Of a stretch of DNA of 39,013 bases, positions 33,487 to 39,013 are shown in pieces; within the stretch, counting starts at the first letter, position 1, and each line of letters starts with the position of its first letter. The position numbers were made by a program, and so were the translations under genes. Under the pieces are notes generated by a model. The model ran no database searches, was not told where the DNA came from, and saw only the letters and a program-made list of their open reading frames with translations. The stretch is from contig SUUB01000012.1 in NCBI GenBank assembly GCA_015062745.1, positions 1-39,013 on the forward strand, in the 5' to 3' direction. This stretch comes from Actinomycetaceae bacterium. GTDB lineage: Bacteria > Actinomycetota > Actinomycetes > Actinomycetales > Actinomycetaceae.

Positions 33487-34518
33487 CTACGGGGTCCATT
33501 CGGCGGCATTCTCCGCCGGTGTCGTCTGCGCGGCGTTGATGGCTGCTTGCCGTGCGCTGCGCTGCCGGTTCTTGCGGCGCCGCGAGAGGCGGACGCTGGT
33601 GTCGCTGTTCCCGCGTCCGTAGTAGGCCTCGATCTTCGACTGGAAGAACATGAGAATCGAGGTGATGACCAGATACCACAGGCCGGCAACCACAAGGAAA
33701 GGAATCGGAAGCAGCGTCTGCGAGCCGTAGTCGGTGGCGACTTTGGTCAACTCCAAGGTGAAGGGCACCGCGGTTACCAGCGATGTGGTCTTCAGCATGG
33801 AGATGGTCTCGTTGCCCGTGGGCGGCACAATAACGCGCATCGCCTGCGGTAGCACGATGCGGTAGAGAATAGTGCTTGGCTTCATCCCCAGCGCTTGAGC
33901 CGCCTCTTCTTGCCCTTTGTCCACGGATGCGAGCCCGGAGCGCATGATCTCCGAGAGATAGGCGGCCTCGTTCAGCCCGAGCCCGAGAATCGCGGCGACG
34001 GCGGCGGTGAAAACATCGTAGGTGCGGAAACTGAAGAACTCGGGTCCGAAGGGGATGCCGAGTGAGAGACGCGGATAGAGCACGCCGATCAGACCCCAGA
34101 AAATCAGCTGGGTGTAAATCGGAGTTCCGCGGAAGAACCAGATGTAGAACGTTGCCACCGCTCGCATCACGGGGTTATCCGAACGCCGCATAATGGCGAG
34201 GATGATGGCGAGGACGATGCCGATGGCCATTGCGGCCACGGTCAGAAGAAGCGTCCACTTGATCGCATTGGCTATTTCACGGGTGAATAGCATGGGAAGA
34301 ACCAGGTCCCAGTTGAAGTTCTTGTTCGTCACCAGCCCGTGAATGGCCATGGCAGCGAGGATCGCAAGCACGCCGACGGCGATCCAGCGGCCGTAGTGGG
34401 GAACCGGAATCGCACGGATGAGCTGGGGGTTCGTCGTCGCCGTCGGCTGTTCGCCTTCGGGAGTGGAGCGAGCGGATTCGTTGTCCGCCTCGTATGCGTT
34501 GTTTACATCGGCCATCAT
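33487..34518 (-). CDS. Polar amino-acid ABC transporter permease
   Basis: 343-residue HisM/GlnP-type permease. A polar acidic N-terminus (about 35 residues) precedes helices starting near [20 protein letters not shown]. The HEQ-family landmarks are [35 protein letters not shown] and the EAA loop [21 protein letters not shown] (about 190-215), which docks the ATPase, then [23 protein letters not shown]. Only one permease gene is present, so it would act as a homodimer. The C-terminal tail is unusually long and basic ([12 protein letters not shown]). Its start overlaps the binding-protein stop by 4 bp. Confidence 0.94.
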   Translation of the reverse strand: MMADVNNAYEADNESARSTPEGEQPTATTNPQLIRAIPVPHYGRWIAVGVLAILAAMAIHGLVTNKNFNWDLVLPMLFTREIANAIKWTLLLTVAAMAIGIVLAIILAIMRRSDNPVMRAVATFYIWFFRGTPIYTQLIFWGLIGVLYPRLSLGIPFGPEFFSFRTYDVFTAAVAAILGLGLNEAAYLSEIMRSGLASVDKGQEEAAQALGMKPSTILYRIVLPQAMRVIVPPTGNETISMLKTTSLVTAVPFTLELTKVATDYGSQTLLPIPFLVVAGLWYLVITSILMFFQSKIEAYYGRGNSDTSVRLSRRRKNRQRSARQAAINAAQTTPAENAAEWTP

Positions 34519-35423
34519 TTCACCGGATTCACTAGCGCTTCGGTTGCCACGTTTTCGGTGATACCCCAGGTGGCGAAGATTTCTTCCAACGTCCCGTCGT
34601 CCATAAGCGACTGGAGTGCTGCCTGCACCGCGGCTGTCATTTCGGGATCATCCTTCGCGACGACGACGCCCTGTGGTGCCGTCCCGGTGATATCTCCCTG
34701 CAATTCAAGAGCACCGTTGGTGCGTTGTAAGGCGTAATCCACCACAGACGAGTCCGCGGACATCGCTTCGATCTTGCCACCAACCAGTGCCTGGGTGACG
34801 GCATCCTGGCTGTCGTAGCGCTGGATATTGGGTTTCTCCGCGCACTGCTCTGCAAGCGCTGCTACTTCTTCGTCTTCCGTTGTGCCCGTCTGCACACCGA
34901 TCGTGCGTCCACAGATATCTGCGGAATCGAATTCGGTGGGATTTCCCGCCTGCACCGCCCAAGAGACTCCCACCGTATAGAACTGGATCATATTGAAGTT
35001 CACTTCGCGTTCTGCGGTGATGGTGAAAGAGGAAGCGCCGACCTCATACTTCGTGGGGATACCCGGCATAATCGAGTCGAATTCGGCATTCTTCACATCG
35101 AGCTCCAGTCCCATCCGGGCCGCGACCGCCTTCATCATGTCGATCTCGTACCCGGTGGGCTGGCCGTTGATCTGGAATTCCGCCGGTGCCCAGTACAGAT
35201 TAGAACCGATGGTCAGCTTGCCGTCCGCCGCAACCGCGTCCGGTACCAATGCAACGACATCGGGATCTGCGCCCACGGTGGAGGTGTCGTAACTGTCCGA
35301 ATACCCTGGTAGGCCCTGTTTGGCGTTGTACTCGGAGATGACGTCGTCCGCCGATCGACAGGCGGTCAGCGCCAGCGCGCAGATAATCGCCAGCACGGAT
35401 ACTGCCATTCGCCTCCTGGGCAT
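34515..35423 (-). CDS. Amino-acid ABC transporter substrate-binding lipoprotein
   Basis: 302 residues. MPRRRMAVSVLAIICALALTAC is a lipoprotein signal with the lipobox LTAC, so the mature protein is anchored outside the membrane. The SBP_bac_3 fold follows (GSNLYWAPAEFQINGQPTGY, DMMKAVAARMGLELDVKN, then RTIGVQTGTTEDEEVAALAE). ATG at 35423 has GGAGG 4 nt upstream; the track start would place about 56 residues before the signal peptide and is wrong. It captures a polar amino acid; glutamate or glutamine is likely from its place between glnE and glnA, but the sequence alone does not fix the ligand. First gene of a three-gene operon. Confidence 0.93.
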   Translation of the reverse strand: MPRRRMAVSVLAIICALALTACRSADDVISEYNAKQGLPGYSDSYDTSTVGADPDVVALVPDAVAADGKLTIGSNLYWAPAEFQINGQPTGYEIDMMKAVAARMGLELDVKNAEFDSIMPGIPTKYEVGASSFTITAEREVNFNMIQFYTVGVSWAVQAGNPTEFDSADICGRTIGVQTGTTEDEEVAALAEQCAEKPNIQRYDSQDAVTQALVGGKIEAMSADSSVVDYALQRTNGALELQGDITGTAPQGVVVAKDDPEMTAAVQAALQSLMDDGTLEEIFATWGITENVATEALVNPVK

Positions 35424-35559
35424 TGGACCTCCACTCATACATACCGATCCGGTCGGCTGGGCAACCCTTCGGTCCGAACTGAAGCGATATCGGTCCTCCC
35501 ACCGTGTTGCCTGCGCCTTGTGCGCTCTAACGGCACTGCGATTCAACCCGGACCGGAAC

Positions 35560-35588
35560 AATCTACCCCGAACATGTATCACTATGTA
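35560..35588 (-). promoter_or_regulatory. Candidate promoter of amino-acid transporter operon
   Basis: On the minus strand TACATA (35583-35588) and TAGATT (35560-35565) are 17 bp apart. This would give a leader of about 130 nt before the binding-protein gene. The -35 is poor. The TGTA/TGTACA motifs around 35575-35590 could be a regulator site. Confidence 0.3.
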
Positions 35589-35642
35589 CACGCGTGCATA
35601 ATGTGGGCATACGGGCAGGTTAGAGCGCCATCTGGCAAGCGG

Positions 35643-35680
35643 GCAACCGCGCCGAACTGCAGGAGTCGCAACCGCGCGGT
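35643..35680. repeat. GCAACCGCGC direct repeat and palindrome after glnA
   Basis: GCAACCGCGC occurs at 35643-35652 and 35668-35677. The second copy is part of the perfect palindrome ACCGCGCGGT (35671-35680), 6 bp after the glnA stop on the minus strand. It may contribute to termination. Confidence 0.4.
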
Positions 35681-35686
35681 CGGTGC

Positions 35687-37111
35687 TCAGATGTCGTAAT
35701 ACAGCGCGAATTCGTACGGGTGCGGCCGTTGCCGCAGGGGTGCGATCTCGTTGTTCATCTTGTACTCGATCCAGGTTTGGATCATGTCCTCGGTGAACAC
35801 GTCGCCCTCCAGCAGATAATCGTGGTCGGCATCGAGAGCACGCAGGGCATCTTCGAAGGACTCGGGGAGTTGGGCAATCTGCGCATGCTCCTCGGGCGGA
35901 AGTTCGTAAAGATCCTTGTCAATAGGCTCGGCTGGTTCGGTCCGATGCCGGATACCATCAAGGCCGGCCATGAGTTGCGCGGCAAAGGCAAGATACGGAT
36001 TGGCGGCGGGATCCGGAACACGATACTCAATGCGTTTGCTCTTGGGTGAGGTTCCGGTGACGGGGATACGAATGCAAGCGGAGCGATTGCGGGCGGAGTA
36101 GACCAGGTTCACCGGCGCTTCGAAGCCGGGCACCAGGCGGTGGAAGGAATTCACGGACGGATTCGTGATTGCGAGGAGCGACGGCGCATGTTCGAGTAGC
36201 CCGCCGATATACCAACGAGCTAGGTCGGAGAGTCCGCCGTATCCGCGTTCATCGGCGAATAGTGGCTTACCGTCCTTCCAGAGCGACTGATGGCAGTGCA
36301 TTCCGGAACCATTGTCTCCAAACAGGGGCTTGGGCATGAAGGTTGCGGTTTTACCGGCCTGCCACGCCGTATTCTTCACAACGTACTTGAACTTCATGAC
36401 GTCGTCGGCGGCAGCGAGCAGAGTATCGAAGGTGTAATTGATCTCCTGCTGGCCGCCGGTTCCAACCTCGTGGTGGGCACGTTCGACCTGCAGTCCGACC
36501 TTCGCCAAGTTGATACTGATGGCATCGCGCAAGTCACAGAAATGGTCATTCGGGGAGACGGGGAAGTACCCGCCCTTCAAGCGTGTTTTATAGCCGAGAT
36601 TTCCCCCCTCTTCCTCACGGTTGGTATTCCACCAACCCGCCTCCGAATCCAGCCGGTACGACGACGAATGCACCGTCGACTCGAAACGGATATCGTCAAA
36701 GAGGTAGAACTCGGCTTCCGCGCCGAAGAACACGGTGTCGGCGATACCGGTTGATTTCAGATACTCTTCGGCATGCCGCGCAATATTGCGCGGATCGCGG
36801 CGATACGACTCGTCGGTGAATGGGTCAACGATCGAGAAGTTCATAACCAGAGTCTTCTCGGTGCGGAAGGGATCAATGAAGGCGGAGGAGACATCCGGAA
36901 TGAGCTTCATATCCGATTCGTGGATTGCTTGGAAGCCACGAATGGAGGAGCCATCGAACATCAAACCTTCGGTGAAGACGTCGTCTTTGAAGGTATCGAC
37001 GGGAATGGTGAAATGCTGCATGATACCGGGCAGGTCACAGAACCTGATATCGATGAACCTGACGCCCTGTTCCCTGGTGTAGGCGATGGCCTCTTCCGCA
37101 CGTGTGAACAT
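35687..37111 (-). CDS. glnA: Glutamine synthetase type I-beta, adenylylatable
   Basis: 474-residue dodecameric glutamine synthetase that makes glutamine from glutamate, ammonia and ATP. Motifs: [31 protein letters not shown] (metal Glu), the long beta-type insert ([25 protein letters not shown]), [26 protein letters not shown] and [13 protein letters not shown] with both active-site Arg. The adenylylation site [11 protein letters not shown] is intact, so activity is controlled by GlnE encoded at 28912-32046. AAGGAGA lies 6 nt before the ATG. It is the main biosynthetic GS. It lies upstream of the amino-acid transporter genes on the same strand, 263 bp apart, so the units may be separate. Confidence 0.97.
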   Translation of the reverse strand: MFTRAEEAIAYTREQGVRFIDIRFCDLPGIMQHFTIPVDTFKDDVFTEGLMFDGSSIRGFQAIHESDMKLIPDVSSAFIDPFRTEKTLVMNFSIVDPFTDESYRRDPRNIARHAEEYLKSTGIADTVFFGAEAEFYLFDDIRFESTVHSSSYRLDSEAGWWNTNREEEGGNLGYKTRLKGGYFPVSPNDHFCDLRDAISINLAKVGLQVERAHHEVGTGGQQEINYTFDTLLAAADDVMKFKYVVKNTAWQAGKTATFMPKPLFGDNGSGMHCHQSLWKDGKPLFADERGYGGLSDLARWYIGGLLEHAPSLLAITNPSVNSFHRLVPGFEAPVNLVYSARNRSACIRIPVTGTSPKSKRIEYRVPDPAANPYLAFAAQLMAGLDGIRHRTEPAEPIDKDLYELPPEEHAQIAQLPESFEDALRALDADHDYLLEGDVFTEDMIQTWIEYKMNNEIAPLRQRPHPYEFALYYDI

Positions 37112-37261
37112 CCCGTCTCCTTCTGTCTGCGCGCTGGGCAGCCGTGTTCATGCTGGACAGCTGTACCTGTTACTTCACCCGTTCTACCTCACCGGCCCGG
37201 TCGATGACGTGAACGTCTCATGAATCAGCGCCGGGCTGTGCCGGGCTGCGGCAGTGCTACA

Positions 37262-37298
37262 TGCCGCGTAGGGGTACGGCGTTACTTGCCGCGTAGGG
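37262..37298 (-). repeat. 12-bp direct repeat duplicating the 3' end of the DUF4191 gene
   Basis: TGCCGCGTAGGG occurs at 37262-37273 and 37287-37298. The second copy encodes the last codons of the DUF4191 protein; the first lies beyond its stop, 25 bp away. The repeat continues weakly with a one-base shift. Confidence 0.8.
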
Positions 37299-37983
37299 CA
37301 CGACGATCGGGGCGTGCCTTCATGGGATCAATTCCCTTCGGAATCGGCAGCGTATTCGTCTTGATCGCCTCCAGGCGGCGAGCAAGGGCGGCGACTTCCT
37401 CGTTTGAAATGGTCTTTGGAAGGCGTCGCATGGACTTTTCAAGATCGATCAGTTCGGTCTGACCGTCGTCGTGCCCGATGAAAACGGTGTGAACGGGAGC
37501 ATTGGGTGCAACGCGGCGAATGGCACGCCGTTCCTCGTCGATGAGTTTGCCGACTCGCCCTTTGGGTCCCTCCGCAATCAGCACGATGCCGGGGCGGCCG
37601 ATGGCCCGGAAGACCATATCCTGCGTGCGGGCGTTGACTCGAACCGGTTCTGTGGAAATATCCCAGCCACGTTTGATGTTGTCCAGCACGGCGGAAGCGG
37701 CACCCGGCATGCCGTCAATCTGGGCGTAGCTTGCGCGGCGCACCAGCCGAGTGAGGGTGATCATCGGCAGGAGTAGTGCAAGCATGATCCCGATCAGCAT
37801 CCAGCTCAGCCAACGACCGGTCAGAATGCTCGGGACAATACCTACCGCTAGGCCGATGGCGAATCCGGCGAGTAGCGCCCACGGTGTCCACGAGTAGGAA
37901 CGCTTCGTAATCCGGTATGCGTCACCAAGGTAGTTCCACCAGTGCTTCTTCTTTGGCTTCGTGCGGCCTGAGTCCTTCGCCAT
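37282..37983 (-). CDS. DUF4191 family membrane protein
   Basis: 233 residues. A basic N-terminus (KPKKKHWWNYLGDAYRITKR) leads to two transmembrane helices (WALLAGFAIGLAVGIVPSIL and WLSWMLIGIMLALLLPMITL, about 34-78). A cytoplasmic domain follows, with AVLDNIKRGWDISTEPV, RPGIVLIAEGPKGRVGKLIDEE and a basic tail. This is the actinobacterial DUF4191 family, which I recall next to glnA and lipA in mycobacteria (Rv2219). AAAGGA lies 7 nt before the ATG. It is transcribed toward glnA, 170 bp away. Function unknown. Confidence 0.88.
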   Translation of the reverse strand: MAKDSGRTKPKKKHWWNYLGDAYRITKRSYSWTPWALLAGFAIGLAVGIVPSILTGRWLSWMLIGIMLALLLPMITLTRLVRRASYAQIDGMPGAASAVLDNIKRGWDISTEPVRVNARTQDMVFRAIGRPGIVLIAEGPKGRVGKLIDEERRAIRRVAPNAPVHTVFIGHDDGQTELIDLEKSMRRLPKTISNEEVAALARRLEAIKTNTLPIPKGIDPMKARPDRRALRGK

Positions 37984-38026
37984 GTCTGTCCTTTCACCTG
38001 CGAACGCAAGAAATTCTAGTTGACAT

Positions 38027-38038
38027 TATCCCGGGATA
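38027..38038. promoter_or_regulatory. 12-bp perfect palindrome upstream of DUF4191 gene
   Basis: TATCCCGGGATA lies 44 bp upstream of the DUF4191 ATG, beside TAGAAT (minus strand, about 38013-38018), a possible -10 for that gene. On plus, TTGACA ends one base before it. Position and symmetry suggest an operator. Confidence 0.4.
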
Positions 38039-38428
38039 GAAACAGGAGCGGAATCCGAACAAGGCTCCAGCCGGGCGGCAACGTCAGCGACCCGAGCCCT
38101 GCGCTGCGCCGAGTAGAGGCGATGGGCGCCCATTTTGACCCCGCCCCGTGCCGCCCTACACCCGGGGTTGCGCCGTCACGGGGATTGTGCGCCTCCGAGT
38201 TGACGGCGCGGCGATGATCCACGCGCGGTGGACTATTGCTTGACTCCGTGTCATCCGATGTTATCGGGGTGCGGCGGATGATCCTTGCGCGGCAGATTCT
38301 TGCTGCACGCCGATCCGATTACTGCCCGATTCCACGGGTGACGGCTGCACAGAGGTACGCAGGGTTAGGCCGCCGTGGTTCTGTGGATAACCGCTGCAGG
38401 GGATGGGAACAGCTGGTGAACTGTAGCC
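38039..38428. other. 390-bp intergenic region with several inverted repeats
   Basis: No supported gene; the ORFs on both strands are low-complexity shadows. Visible dyads are the palindrome ATGGGCGCCCAT (38122-38133, followed by TTT) and GCGCCGTCA/TGACGGCGC (38170-38178 and 38201-38209). The concentration of paired segments in 38120-38210 could reflect a small structured RNA or a terminator, but it matches no RNA family that I recognise. Confidence 0.4.
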
Positions 38429-38917
38429 ATGAGGCAGTGGTATGCGGGAATAGCGGCGCTGGGTGTCGGGATCGCCTTGGCGCAGGTGCTGTGGGGATCG
38501 TCGACGCCGTCGGCAGACGAATCGTTGTCCGTACTGGAGAGCTCTGCGGTACCCGATGCGCTGGAGGCCACCGCAGTTGCGCGGGACCTGCAGAGTCGAC
38601 GCGATCACGCATTGATGGCCGATGACGCCGCTGCTTTGGCGGAGCTGACATCGGATGGAAGTCCCGCACGGGCCGCCGATACGGCCTTACTGAGGGAAAT
38701 ACGGGGAAGTGTGGCGGTGCTGAACACCGAAGTGCTGGGGGTGGACGTGGTAGCGCCGCACACGTGGGAGGTATACACCGTTCAGCAAGAACTCCAGCTC
38801 AGCACCGGGGAGGTGATCGGACCGCTCGCACAGCGCTGTACTCGTTGGGAGCTTGCTCCCGCACCCTGGCGGATCGAGAGCACCGCGGAGTGTATGAACA
38901 ACGTGAGTCGGCGATGA
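38429..38917 (+). CDS. Small membrane-anchored or secreted protein, function unknown
   Basis: 162 residues. The N-terminus MRQWYAGIAALGVGIALAQVLW is a signal peptide or anchor helix with no lipobox. The remaining 130 residues form an exported domain with a helix (AVARDLQSRRDHALMADD) followed by beta-like strands and a final WRIESTAECM. That pattern resembles small NTF2-like secreted domains, but this is a guess. Two Cys near the C-terminus could form a disulfide outside the cell. No Shine-Dalgarno is visible; a weak -10-like TGAACT lies 6 nt upstream. No clear neighbour relationship inside the window. Confidence 0.65.
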   Translation: MRQWYAGIAALGVGIALAQVLWGSSTPSADESLSVLESSAVPDALEATAVARDLQSRRDHALMADDAAALAELTSDGSPARAADTALLREIRGSVAVLNTEVLGVDVVAPHTWEVYTVQQELQLSTGEVIGPLAQRCTRWELAPAPWRIESTAECMNNVSRR

Positions 38918-39013
38918 CCCGATCAGTCACGTGATGGTGACCATCTAGGGGCTGAGTCATCGGTGAACGAGACAGTCGCTTGCCGGTCACGGTTGCCAAC
39001 TGATAGTGAGCGG
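38918..39013. other. Window end with 13-bp palindrome
   Basis: GATGGTGACCATC (38933-38945) is a perfect dyad around a central G, 15 bp after the preceding stop. GATGAC (38912-38917) and GTCATC further right form an outer pair. It may act as a terminator or operator. No gene is supported. Confidence 0.35.

Noticed and set aside
37112-37210. GlnR binding site upstream of glnA
   Set aside because: A GTAAC element is present, but the paired GAAAC-type half-site at the right spacing is not convincing.
38041-38230. 6C RNA, tmRNA, SRP RNA or cobalamin riboswitch
   Set aside because: None of the conserved core segments of these RNAs is present; only unassigned dyads are seen.

Overview
The window is chromosomal DNA from a moderately high-GC actinomycete. 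Support comes from actinobacterial protein families of unknown function (DUF3145, DUF3052, DUF4191), a homodimeric AceE, a polyphosphate glucokinase, a GlnE with two glutamine synthetases, and frequent probable leaderless transcripts. A FemAB-type transferase beside an ATP-grasp ligase and MurJ suggests Lys- or Orn-type peptidoglycan with an interpeptide bridge. That fits Actinomycetaceae-like organisms, but the genus is inference. No prophage, insertion sequence, transposase or CRISPR array was seen.

Layout. 1-4700 is a cell-wall block: murJ overlaps an ATP-grasp ligase gene, with a convergent femAB gene. 4900-6100 holds two small actinobacterial genes, tRNA-Asn and a strong terminator. 6100-9000 holds def, a DUF3145 gene, a tiny acyl-carrier-like gene, yciO and a HAD phosphatase gene. 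8900-15250 (minus strand) is aceE followed closely by two half-exporters that form a heterodimeric ABC pump. 15480-16080 is a DUF3052 gene and tRNA-Val. 16270-20220 (minus) is a padR-ATPase-FtsX permease operon with a candidate operator. 20560-22700 holds nif3, a zinc-ribbon-like coiled-coil gene and the RNase P RNA gene rnpB, which the ORF track cannot show. 22785-25910 (minus) is ppgK with a lysine-rich tail, map and panB. 26126-27310 is a DUF2207-C-like membrane protein. 27550-38000 is a nitrogen block: glnA2-like, glnE and a histidine phosphatase gene on plus; a polar amino-acid ABC importer, adenylylatable glnA and a DUF4191 gene on minus. The window ends with a small secreted or anchored protein gene.

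Taken together, GlnE would adenylylate GlnA (its tyrosine motif is present), and the importer between glnE and glnA could feed the same glutamine/glutamate pool. From memory, glnA-glnE-glnA2-panB-zinc ribbon-Nif3-DUF3052-aceE matches the Rv2219-Rv2241 stretch of Mycobacterium tuberculosis, so most of the window is an ancient actinobacterial core. The PadR/FtsX operon, the exporter pair, the importer and the ppgK-map segment would be lineage-specific insertions or rearrangements.

The most interesting observations are the bridge-synthesis cluster, five genes whose start codon sits 6-7 nt after a TANNNT -10 box, four places where a gene's 3' end seems partly duplicated downstream, an ACP-like protein lacking the carrier serine, a zinc-ribbon protein that has lost its cysteines, a GlnA2 with altered active-site residues, and a 27-codon ORF with a strong ribosome-binding site. 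I found no clear defence system or wholly new multi-gene system.
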